Positions 1 through 5,935 of a DNA stretch of 6,501 nt are shown here, piece after piece. Position numbers and translations under genes: made by a program. Origin of the DNA: Comamonadaceae bacterium (GTDB lineage: Bacteria > Pseudomonadota > Gammaproteobacteria > Burkholderiales > Burkholderiaceae_C). A model generated the notes under the pieces. The model saw nothing but the letters and a program-made list of their open reading frames with translations, did no database searches and was not told the origin of the DNA. Within the stretch, counting starts at the first letter, position 1. The number at the start of each line of letters is the position of its first letter. The DNA lies in the NCBI GenBank assembly GCA_947458345.1, contig CANHBU010000111.1:1-6501 (forward strand). Direction: 5' to 3'.

Positions 1-524
1 ACGTCGACCCCCATGTCGAGCGCCCGTCGCAAATTGCCCAGGGCGTGCGGGTCGCGCAGCACCCCATCCTGCGGAAAAGCCACCAGTTGCAGGTCCAGAT
101 AAGGCGCGACCTGCTGGCGCACGTGCAGCAGGGCCTGCACCGCCAGCAGGCGCGGATCGCACACATCGACGTGCGTGCGGATGGCCAGCAGACCTTTGGC
201 GACGGCCCAGTCGCAGTAGGCCAGTGCACGCTCGATCAGCGCCTCTTGGCTCAGCTGTGGCTTGAGCTCGCCCCACAGGGCAATGCCTTCGAGCAAGGTG
301 CCGCTTTGGTTCACGCGCGGCAAGCCGTAGCTCAGCGTGGCGTCCATGTGGAAGTGGGCGTCCACGAAGGGCGGCGACAGCAGCAGACCTTGGGCATCGA
401 TGGTCTCGTGCGCCTGGGCTTGCAGGCCTGGCTCGACGGCCACGATGCGTCCGTCTTGGACCGCCACCGACATGGCGCGCCGTCCATCGGGCAAGCTGGC
501 ATTTTTGACGAGCAGATCGAGCAT
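1..524 (-). CDS. codA: Cytosine deaminase-like amidohydrolase, N-terminal part (3' end beyond left edge)
   Basis: A metal-dependent amidohydrolase expected to hydrolyse cytosine to uracil and ammonia in the cytoplasm. The first 174 codons are present; the rest lies outside the window. Visible in sequence: an N-terminal beta-strand region (MLDLLVKNASLPDGR), then PPFVDAHFHMD at about residues 51-61 with the paired metal-ligand histidines H57 and H59. NQSGTLLEGI follows at about 72-81, RTHVDV at about 116-121, and APYLDLQLVAFPQDGV at about 140-155. These blocks follow E. coli CodA closely as I remember it, and Q152 sits where CodA has its cytosine-contacting glutamine. The later metal and catalytic residues cannot be checked here. 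The ATG at 524 is chosen because an excellent ribosome binding site precedes it. The gene starts 22 bases after the second permease gene, so it is probably in the same operon. Related amidohydrolases acting on other cyclic amidines or triazines remain possible, but the operon context with upp favours cytosine. Confidence 0.87.
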   Translation of the reverse strand, partial: MLDLLVKNASLPDGRRAMSVAVQDGRIVAVEPGLQAQAHETIDAQGLLLSPPFVDAHFHMDATLSYGLPRVNQSGTLLEGIALWGELKPQLSQEALIERALAYCDWAVAKGLLAIRTHVDVCDPRLLAVQALLHVRQQVAPYLDLQLVAFPQDGVLRDPHALGNLRRALDMGVD

Positions 525-530
525 GGGGGC

Positions 531-538
531 TCCTCCTT
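531..538 (-). promoter_or_regulatory. Strong Shine-Dalgarno for the deaminase gene
   Basis: On the minus strand this reads AAGGAGGA, an almost full complement of the 16S rRNA 3' end, about 7 bases before the ATG at 524. It fixes the start of the deaminase gene. It is clearly stronger than the sites before the ATPase and the two permease genes, so the enzyme may be translated independently at a high rate even as the distal gene of the operon. Confidence 0.8.
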
Positions 539-546
539 GGGTGGGG

Positions 547-1479
547 TCAGCGCTCGCCCTTGCGATAGGGCTTCATGAGCGCCTGCGGATAGGCGGCTTT
601 GCGGGCGACCAAGATCAGGGCCAGAATGGACAAGGCGTAGGGCAGCATCAGGTAGAGCTGGTAGGGCAGCAGTGCATCGGCTGCGCCTTGCAGGCGCAGC
701 TGAAGTGCGTCGAAAAAGGCGAACAGCAGCGCGCCGATCAGGGCCTTACCCGGTCGCCATGAGGCAAACACCACCAGGGCCACGCAGATCCAGCCGCGGC
801 CGTTGATCATGTTGAAGAAAAAGGCGTTGAAAGCCGACAGCGTCAGGAAGGCGCCGGCCACGCCCATGAGGGCTGAGCCGAGCACCACGGCGGCCGTGCG
901 AACCGTCAGCACCGAGATGCCCTGGCCTTCGGCGGCCTGCGGGTTTTCGCCGACCATGCGGATGGCCAAACCCAGCGGGGTGCGGTAGAGCAGCCAGGCC
1001 AACAGCGGCACCAGCAGCAGGGCCAGCAGGGTCAGGGGCGTTTGCGCTGCCAGGATGTGCAGGCCGGCGCCCTCGAGCCACTGCATGGGCGCAAACGGGG
1101 TGATCGTAGGCGGGGTCTCCACCTTCGGAAAGCTCACGCGGTAGCCAAAGTAGCTCAGCGCCGTGGCCAGCATGGTGATGCCCAGGCCGGCCACGTGCTG
1201 CGACAGGGCCAGGCCGATGGTCAGCAGGGCATGCAGCAGGCCAAAGACGGCGCCCACAAGCGCTGCCACCGCCACGCCGGCCCAAAGCGGCGCGCCCAGG
1301 TAGACGGCCAGCCAGCCGCTGAAGGCACCGGCCACCATGATGCCCTCGATACCCAGGTTGAGCACGCCGGCGCGTTCGCACAGCAGCACCCCCAGGGTGC
1401 CCAAAATCAGCGGCGTGGCAATGCGCAGCACCGCAATCCACAGCGGGGCGCTGCCCAGGGTCTCGAGCAGCTCAGCCAT
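547..1479 (-). CDS. BMP-type nucleoside/nucleobase ABC transporter, permease 2 (NupQ/YufQ-like)
   Basis: An inner-membrane permease of the BPD_transp_2 superfamily, forming one half of the transmembrane channel of a purine/pyrimidine-type ABC importer. The 310-residue protein is almost entirely hydrophobic, with about eight or nine membrane segments (roughly 12-33, 47-62, 64-90, 94-112, 147-165, 193-216, 230-260 and 272-292). Family marks visible are ERAGVLNLGIEG at 35-46, GENPQAAEGQGI at 177-188 (the cytoplasmic loop expected to contact the ATPase), and GRGW at 227-230 followed by FASWRPG. The C-terminus is basic (RKAAYPQALMKPYRKGER). Length and motif order match the shorter of the two permeases in Nup/Yuf-type systems. 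The start codon overlaps the end of permease 1 by 8 bases, with GGAG about 7 bases upstream, which indicates translational coupling. The family is clear; the substrate is inferred from the neighbouring upp and deaminase genes. Confidence 0.93.
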   Translation of the reverse strand: MAELLETLGSAPLWIAVLRIATPLILGTLGVLLCERAGVLNLGIEGIMVAGAFSGWLAVYLGAPLWAGVAVAALVGAVFGLLHALLTIGLALSQHVAGLGITMLATALSYFGYRVSFPKVETPPTITPFAPMQWLEGAGLHILAAQTPLTLLALLLVPLLAWLLYRTPLGLAIRMVGENPQAAEGQGISVLTVRTAAVVLGSALMGVAGAFLTLSAFNAFFFNMINGRGWICVALVVFASWRPGKALIGALLFAFFDALQLRLQGAADALLPYQLYLMLPYALSILALILVARKAAYPQALMKPYRKGER

Positions 1480-2548
1480 GACCGGCTCCGCTGCGAACCA
1501 GGCGGTATTGCGTGGCCCAGGCAGCCACGAGCACCGCCATGAGCGAGGCGGCCACGATCACATCGGCCAGGTAGGTGGGCACGCCGATGGCCCGGCTCAT
1601 GCTGTCGGCGCCCACGAGCACCCCGGCCACAAAGACCGCTGCTGCGATCACGCCCAACGGATGCAAACCGGCGAGCATGGCAATGACCACGCCGCTGTAG
1701 CCGTAGCCCGGCGACATGTCCAGCGTTACATAGCTGGTGCGGCCCGCGACCTCGATCGCGCCGGCCATGCCGGCCAGCCCGCCCGAGAGCAAAGCCACCC
1801 GCACCAGGGTGCCGGTGACGGGCACCCCCACAAAGGCGGCCGCGCGGGCGTTGGCGCCCAGGGCGCGGATGTCAAATCCGGTCAAACCGTGCTTGAGCAG
1901 CAGCCACAGCCCCAGTGCCAGCGCCAGCGCGCCGAGCAGGCCGGTGTGCAAGCGCGTTTGCTCGATGAGCTTGCCCAGTTCGAGCTCGCTTTGCAGCGCC
2001 ACGCTCTGCGGCCAGCCCATGGCCGTCGGGTCCTTCATGGGGCCATCGAGCATGAGCGAGACGAACAGCAGGACGATGAAATTGAGCAGCAAGGTGGTGA
2101 CCACCTCGTCGACGCCGAGCCGGCTCTTGAGCAGGGCCGGGCCCAGCAGCAACAGGCCGCCGGCCAGGGCCGAGGCGGCGATCATCAAAATGAACAGCAG
2201 TGCCGGTGGCAGCGCCCAGCCCTCGCCGCCATGCATGCCGCCGACCATCACGGCCGCCAGCGCGCCGGCGTACAACTGACCCTCGGCGCCGATGTTAAAG
2301 AGCCGCGCCCGAAAGGCCACGGCGCAGGCCAGCCCGGTGAGCATCAGCGGCACAGCCCTTGTCAGGGTTTCGGTCAGCGCAAAGACGGAGCCAAACGCGC
2401 CTTTAAACAGCAGGCCATAGGTTTGGGCCAGCGGCGCGCCGGCCCACAGCACCAGCAGGGAGCTCACGAGCAAGGTGACGGCCACCGCAGCCAGTGGCGC
2501 CAGCAGCCAGGCCATGGCCGAGGGCTCGTGACGGCGTTCAAACCGCAT
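1472..2548 (-). CDS. BMP-type nucleoside/nucleobase ABC transporter, permease 1 (NupP/YufP-like)
   Basis: The second inner-membrane permease of the importer, expected to pair with the downstream permease. It has 358 residues, with a short basic N-terminus (MRFERRHEPS) before the first membrane segment at about 13-37, consistent with a cytoplasmic N-terminus. Motifs typical of the longer permease are FRARLFNIGAEGQL at 79-92, GVDEVVTTLLLNFI at 145-158, LGANARAAAFVGV at 230-242 (likely ATPase-coupling loop) and a Gly/Tyr-rich block GYGYSGVVIAMLAGLHPLGV at 281-300. Residues 168-200, between membrane helices, are more polar and probably form the periplasmic loop typical of this subunit. The ATG at 2548 overlaps the ATPase gene by 11 bases and has no good Shine-Dalgarno, so translation probably depends on coupling. 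An internal ATG at codon 12 is possible but would remove the basic N-terminal residues. Confidence 0.93.
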   Translation of the reverse strand: MRFERRHEPSAMAWLLAPLAAVAVTLLVSSLLVLWAGAPLAQTYGLLFKGAFGSVFALTETLTRAVPLMLTGLACAVAFRARLFNIGAEGQLYAGALAAVMVGGMHGGEGWALPPALLFILMIAASALAGGLLLLGPALLKSRLGVDEVVTTLLLNFIVLLFVSLMLDGPMKDPTAMGWPQSVALQSELELGKLIEQTRLHTGLLGALALALGLWLLLKHGLTGFDIRALGANARAAAFVGVPVTGTLVRVALLSGGLAGMAGAIEVAGRTSYVTLDMSPGYGYSGVVIAMLAGLHPLGVIAAAVFVAGVLVGADSMSRAIGVPTYLADVIVAASLMAVLVAAWATQYRLVRSGAGHG

Positions 2549-4076
2549 GGGCGGGCTGCTGGCCGGTCATGGCCAGTCCGATTGATTCGCGGCTCCATTG
2601 CTCCACCGGCCGCGCCGGGGTCATGCGCCCGCCTTGCATGACGGCGACTCGGTCGCCCAAAGTCAGCACTTCGTCGAGATCGTCCGAGATCAAGATCACG
2701 GCCGCACCCGCGTCGCGCGCGTCAAGCAGGCGCGACTGCACGTAGGCCACGGCGCCGATGTCCAGGCCCCAGGTGGGCTGATGCGCCACGATCAGCCGCG
2801 GCACGGGCGCGGGCCCGCCGCTTGGGCGCAGCAGCGCGCGGCCGAGTATGAGTTTTTGCATATTGCCGCCCGACAGGGCCCGGGCCGGCGCGTGCAGTCC
2901 GGCGCCACGCACATCAAAGGCCTCCACGATGGCCTGGGCATGGGCTCTTGCGGCTTTGCCACGAATCCACATCCCGCGCGAAAACGCGGGGCTGCGCAAG
3001 TTTTCGGAAACAGCGTTTTCCCAGACGGTCAAATCGCCGACCAGGCCCAGCGCGTGCCGGTCTTCGGGAATACGGGCGACGCCCTGGGCCAGCCAGTGCG
3101 CACTGCTCGCTGGCATGGCTTGCTCCATCAGCAGAACCTGGCCGTGCCGGGCGGCCCGCATGCCGCACAGCAACTCGGCCAGCGCCAGCTGCCCGTTGCC
3201 CGAAACGCCGGCGATGGCAACGATCTCACCGGCGTGCAGCTGCAGGCTCACCGAGCGCAGGCATTCGCGCGAGCGCTCATCGGTGCTCACGTCGACCAGG
3301 CGGCAGACCAGGCCAGCGCGCGCGGTGCTCTGGCGGCGCTTGGGCGGCTCGACATCCTGGCCGACCATCCAACGGGCCAGCTCGGCCTCGTGGGTTTGGC
3401 TTGCGGCGGCCTGCGCCACGAGCTTGCCGGCTCGCAGCACCGCAATCTGGTCAGACACGCGCAGAACCTCGCCTAGCTTGTGGCTGATGAAGATGATGGA
3501 CAGCCCGCGCTCGACCATTTGGCGCAAGGTGGTAAACAGCGCCTGGCTCTCGGCTGGGGTCAGCACGGCCGTGGGCTCGTCCAAGATGAGAATACGGGCG
3601 CCGCGGTAGAGCGCCTTGAGGATTTCGACGCGCTGCTTTTGCCCCACCGAGAGGCTGCCGACCCGGGCATCGGGATCGACACTCAGACCGAAGCGCTGCG
3701 CCACTTCGAGCAGGTGCCGGCGCGCCGGCGCGCGGCGCGAAAACGGCTGCCACAGCGGCTCGGTGCCCAGCATGATGTTGTCGAGCACGCTCAGGTTGTC
3801 GGCCAGCGTGAAATGCTGGTGCACCATGCCGATCCCGGCGCGCAGCGCAGCGCGCGGCTGTCCGCCCGGCAGCGGCTTGCCAAAGACGACGATGCGGCCC
3901 TCGTCGGCGCTGTAATGTCCGAACAGGATCGACACCAGGGTTGACTTGCCCGCGCCGTTTTCGCCCAGCAGCGCCAGCACCTGACCGGCATGCAGGGTCA
4001 GCGAGATGCGGTCATTGGCCACCAAGCGCCCGAAGCGCTTGGTGACGTCCTGGATCTGCAGGACGGGCTCGGTCAT
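2538..4076 (-). CDS. BMP-type nucleoside/nucleobase ABC transporter, double ATPase (NupO/YufO-like)
   Basis: The cytoplasmic energy-coupling subunit, with two ABC domains in one 512-residue chain, the usual size for this family and for the related sugar importers (RbsA/MglA type). Domain 1 is complete: Walker A GENGAGKST at 38-46, Q-loop glutamine at 87 (MVHQHFT), signature LSVGQKQRV at 142-150, Walker B ILILDEPTA at 162-170 with E167, and H-loop H199 (FISHK). Domain 2 is degenerate: the Walker A position reads VSGNGQLAL (about 291-299) without the lysine, the signature is LSGGNMQK at 401-408, Walker B is LIVAHQPTWGLD at 428-439 without the catalytic glutamate, and the H-loop position is Asp in ISDDLDEV. 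Such asymmetry is normal in this family. The gene follows the binding-protein gene by 31 bases and overlaps permease 1 by 11 bases. The start at 4076 fits the family N-terminus (MTEPVLQIQDVTKRFG) but has a poor Shine-Dalgarno. Confidence 0.95.
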   Translation of the reverse strand: MTEPVLQIQDVTKRFGRLVANDRISLTLHAGQVLALLGENGAGKSTLVSILFGHYSADEGRIVVFGKPLPGGQPRAALRAGIGMVHQHFTLADNLSVLDNIMLGTEPLWQPFSRRAPARRHLLEVAQRFGLSVDPDARVGSLSVGQKQRVEILKALYRGARILILDEPTAVLTPAESQALFTTLRQMVERGLSIIFISHKLGEVLRVSDQIAVLRAGKLVAQAAASQTHEAELARWMVGQDVEPPKRRQSTARAGLVCRLVDVSTDERSRECLRSVSLQLHAGEIVAIAGVSGNGQLALAELLCGMRAARHGQVLLMEQAMPASSAHWLAQGVARIPEDRHALGLVGDLTVWENAVSENLRSPAFSRGMWIRGKAARAHAQAIVEAFDVRGAGLHAPARALSGGNMQKLILGRALLRPSGGPAPVPRLIVAHQPTWGLDIGAVAYVQSRLLDARDAGAAVILISDDLDEVLTLGDRVAVMQGGRMTPARPVEQWSRESIGLAMTGQQPAHAV

Positions 4077-4099
4077 GGCCGAGCCCGTGTGAGCCCCTT

Positions 4100-4117
4100 G
4101 GCCAAGCTTACTTGGCC
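4100..4117 (-). promoter_or_regulatory. Intercistronic hairpin spanning the binding-protein stop codon
   Basis: On the minus strand GGCCAAG, loop TAAG, then CTTGGCC form a perfect 7-bp stem. The loop contains the TAA stop of the binding-protein gene. No T-run follows, so this is not a standard intrinsic terminator. Such hairpins between a binding-protein gene and its transporter genes can protect the upstream mRNA from 3' exonucleases, giving an excess of binding protein; that role is inference here. The 3' arm can also take part in a competing 10-bp palindrome at 4097-4106. Confidence 0.4.
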
Positions 4118-5109
4118 GTCGACTTGGGCTGGGCGTCGTTCACCTTGACGGCGAACTTGCCATCGGCGATGGCCTTTTCCTTGGCGCGCATCTTGGCCAC
4201 GATATCGGCCGGAATCTTCTTCTCGAAGGTGCCCAGCGGCGACAGCTCGGAGCCCTTGTGCTTCATCATCGAGTACTGGCCATAGTCTTCGGCCTTGAAC
4301 TGGCCGGCCTTGACGCGCTTGAGGGCCGCATCAATCGTCGGCTCCATGTGCCAAAGCGCCGAGACGACCACTGTGTCGGGGTACTGCGGCTGGGTGTCGA
4401 CCACGTTGCCGATGGCCAGCTTGCCCCTTTCCTTGGCCGCATCCGAGACACCAAAGCGCTCGGCATACATCACGTCGGCGCCTTTGTCGATCATCGCAAA
4501 AGCGGCCTCCTTGGCCTTGGGCGGGTCGAACCAGCTGTTGATAAAGGTGACCGTAAATTCCACCTTGGGGTTGGTTTCCTTGGCACCGGCCATGAAGGCG
4601 TTCATCAGGCGGTTGACTTCGGGGATGGGAAAGCCACCGACCATGCCGATTTTGTTGGTCTTGCTCATGCCGCCGGCGATCATGCCGCTCAGGTAGGCTG
4701 GCTCTTGGATGTAGTTGTCAAAAACGCTGAAATTGGGCGCCTGCGGCTTGCCCGACGATCCCATCAGGAAGGACGTCTTGGGGAAGTCCTTGGCCACCTT
4801 GCGTGCGGCGGCCTCGACGGCAAAAGACTCGCCAACGATCAGTTGGTTGCCGCCCGTGGCGTACTCACGCATGACGCGCTCGTAGTCGGCGTTGCTGACG
4901 TTTTCGGTGGCCTTGTATTCGATCTCGCCGCGCGCCTCGGCCGCTTTGAGCGCTTTGTGGATGCGACTGACCCACTGCTGCTCGAAAGGCACGGTGTAGA
5001 TGGCGGCGACCTTGAGCTTGGCTTGCGCCCAGCCCAGGCTCGGGGCGGCCAAGCTCAGGGCGGCGGCCAGGGCCAGAAGGGCGCGGCGCGGGTGGATCGA
5101 TCGGGTCAT
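4108..5109 (-). CDS. BMP-family ABC transporter substrate-binding protein, periplasmic
   Basis: The periplasmic receptor that captures the substrate and delivers it to the two permeases. It has 333 residues. The N-terminus is a classical Sec signal peptide: basic MTRSIHPRR, hydrophobic LLALAAALSLAAPSLG, and a likely cleavage site at about 28-30 (WAQA, before KLKVAAIY). The mature part has PnrA/BmpA-type features: KLKVAAIYTVPFEQQW at about 31-46, the GGNQLIVGESFA strand-loop at about 86-97, IGMVGGFPIPEVNR at 154-167, NSWFDPPKAKEAA at about 191-203, GADVMYAERFG at 210-220 and SALWHMEPTID at about 250-260. There is no cysteine anywhere in the protein, so it is not a lipoprotein, unlike many BMP proteins of Gram-positives and spirochaetes. 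The ATG at 5109 is supported by AGGAG 9 bases upstream and by the signal peptide beginning there. It is first of the transporter genes, 97 bases after upp. Family certain; ligand inferred to be a pyrimidine base or nucleoside. Confidence 0.95.
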   Translation of the reverse strand: MTRSIHPRRALLALAAALSLAAPSLGWAQAKLKVAAIYTVPFEQQWVSRIHKALKAAEARGEIEYKATENVSNADYERVMREYATGGNQLIVGESFAVEAAARKVAKDFPKTSFLMGSSGKPQAPNFSVFDNYIQEPAYLSGMIAGGMSKTNKIGMVGGFPIPEVNRLMNAFMAGAKETNPKVEFTVTFINSWFDPPKAKEAAFAMIDKGADVMYAERFGVSDAAKERGKLAIGNVVDTQPQYPDTVVVSALWHMEPTIDAALKRVKAGQFKAEDYGQYSMMKHKGSELSPLGTFEKKIPADIVAKMRAKEKAIADGKFAVKVNDAQPKSTAK

Positions 5110-5206
5110 GGATGCAAACTCCTATGGCTGGGGGTGGATGGAAAACGGGGTGAATTCGTGGAAGCTTCGCGATCGGACCTGCAAAGGCGGTGCCAGGCGG
5201 GCGCCC
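5110..5206 (-). other. Gap between upp and the binding-protein gene
   Basis: 97 bases, the longest gap in the window. Its upp-proximal end holds the possible stem-loop at 5183-5208 and its other end holds the Shine-Dalgarno. The middle contains several short palindromes (TCGCGA, GAAGCTTC at 5161-5168, GAATTC at 5152-5157). I looked for a sigma-70 promoter and found no convincing -35/-10 pair at correct spacing, so a separate promoter for the transporter genes is neither shown nor excluded. Confidence 0.5.
5119..5123 (-). promoter_or_regulatory. Shine-Dalgarno of the binding-protein gene
   Basis: AGGAG on the minus strand, 9 bases before the ATG at 5109. It fixes the start codon and is better than the sites in front of the ATPase and permease genes, in line with binding proteins being needed in excess. 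Confidence 0.7.
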
Positions 5207-5208
5207 TT
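5183..5208 (-). terminator. Possible weak stem-loop after upp
   Basis: In the minus-strand RNA, AAGGGCG (beginning inside the upp stop codon) can pair with CGCCUUU across a 12-base loop: seven pairs, one of them G-U. The three U's are within the stem and are followed by GCAGG, so a true U-tract is lacking. A competing GGGCGCCC palindrome lies at 5199-5206. It could be a partial terminator or an mRNA-end stabiliser between upp and the transporter genes, or it may be chance in GC-rich DNA. Confidence 0.25.
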
Positions 5209-5845
5209 ATTTGGTGCCAAAAATGCGGTCGCCGGCATCGCCAAGCCCGGGCAGGATATAGCCGTGGTCATTGAGCTGGCGGTCGATGGCGGCAGTGAAG
5301 ATGGGCACATCAGGATGGGCCGACTGCATCGCGGCCACGCCTTCGGGGCAGGTGAGCAGGCATAAAAACTTGATCGATTTTGGCTTGAGCGCGCGGATTT
5401 TGCTTACCGCGGCGATGGCCGAATTGCCGGTGGCCAGCATGGGGTCGACCACCACCACATCGCGCTCGTGCATGTCTTGAGGCATCTTGAAGTAGTACTC
5501 GACGGCCATCAAGGTTTTGGGATCGCGGTACAGGCCAATATGCCCGACGCGAGCGCCGGGCACCACGCTGAGCATGCCGTCGAGGATACCGGTGCCCGCC
5601 CGCAGGATCGAGACGAACACCAGTTTTTTGCCGTCGATCGCCGGCGACTCCATGGTCTCAAGCGGCGTCTCGATGGTGATGGTTTGGGTGGGCATGTCGC
5701 GCGTGACCTCATAGGCCATCAACATGCTCAGCTCGTTGAGCAGCCGGCGAAAGGTGTTGGTGCTGGCGTCCTTGCGCCGCATCAGGGTGAGCTTGTGCTG
5801 CACCAGCGGGTGCTGGACGACGGTAACCGGGGCAGGGGGCGTCAT
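5207..5845 (-). CDS. upp: Uracil phosphoribosyltransferase
   Basis: A cytoplasmic pyrimidine-salvage enzyme: uracil + PRPP gives UMP + pyrophosphate. The 212 residues match the usual length of about 208-216. Visible landmarks are the N-terminal [22 protein letters not shown] at about 12-33, [12 protein letters not shown] at about 80-91 with the conserved arginine, the PRPP-binding loop [13 protein letters not shown] at 131-143, CPEGV at about 166-170, and the C-terminal uracil-binding signature [18 protein letters not shown] at about 195-212. The protein is complete and no key motif is damaged. The ATG at 5845 gives the expected N-terminal length, although there is no clear Shine-Dalgarno before it. 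It lies upstream of, and in the same direction as, the importer and the cytosine deaminase-like gene. That is consistent with the product of transport and deamination (uracil) being its substrate. Confidence 0.97.
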   Translation of the reverse strand: MTPPAPVTVVQHPLVQHKLTLMRRKDASTNTFRRLLNELSMLMAYEVTRDMPTQTITIETPLETMESPAIDGKKLVFVSILRAGTGILDGMLSVVPGARVGHIGLYRDPKTLMAVEYYFKMPQDMHERDVVVVDPMLATGNSAIAAVSKIRALKPKSIKFLCLLTCPEGVAAMQSAHPDVPIFTAAIDRQLNDHGYILPGLGDAGDRIFGTK

Positions 5846-5935
5846 GGTGGGTCAGAAGGTTCGAGGGTGAGGCGACCGGCCCGCCTGAGCGGGGTTCGAG
5901 TGGCCAGGCCGTTGCGGCCAGCCAAGCCCTCAATC
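5846..5935 (-). other. Gap between the HerA-like gene and upp
   Basis: 90 GC-rich bases that should carry the upp leader and possibly its promoter. Two small stems are visible: GGCCG-CAA-CGGCC (5907-5919) and CCCGC-TCAG-GCGGG (5880-5893), neither followed by a T-run. The 8-mer CTCGAACC (GGTTCGAG on the plus strand) occurs twice, at 5858-5865 and 5893-5900, 35 bases apart. I could not identify a promoter or an intrinsic terminator with confidence. Confidence 0.4.

Noticed and set aside
1472..2548. Gene overlaps of 8 and 11 bases as a possible frameshift or annotation error
   Set aside because: All three proteins have full-length family domains at both ends. Short overlaps are ordinary translational coupling in ABC operons.
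1337..2641. A 434-codon open frame on the plus strand opposite permease 1 and the start of permease 2
   Set aside because: Its translation is rich in Gln, His, Arg and Gly with no recognisable family, as expected from reading a GC-rich gene on the wrong strand. The minus-strand permeases have clear family motifs.
5152..5175. Cluster of palindromes (GAATTC, GAAGCTTC, TCGCGA) as a possible operator
   Set aside because: They are short, differently centred and resemble common restriction sites. No repeated half-site at a helical spacing is seen.
4258..5274. A 338-codon open frame on the plus strand opposite the binding-protein gene
   Set aside because: Composition is His/Gly/Val-biased without motifs, and it is fully explained by the binding-protein gene on the other strand.
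5858..5900. GGTTCGAG motifs resembling a tRNA T-loop
   Set aside because: The flanking bases do not pair as a T-stem in either copy, and no anticodon or acceptor arm can be drawn in the 90-base gap.
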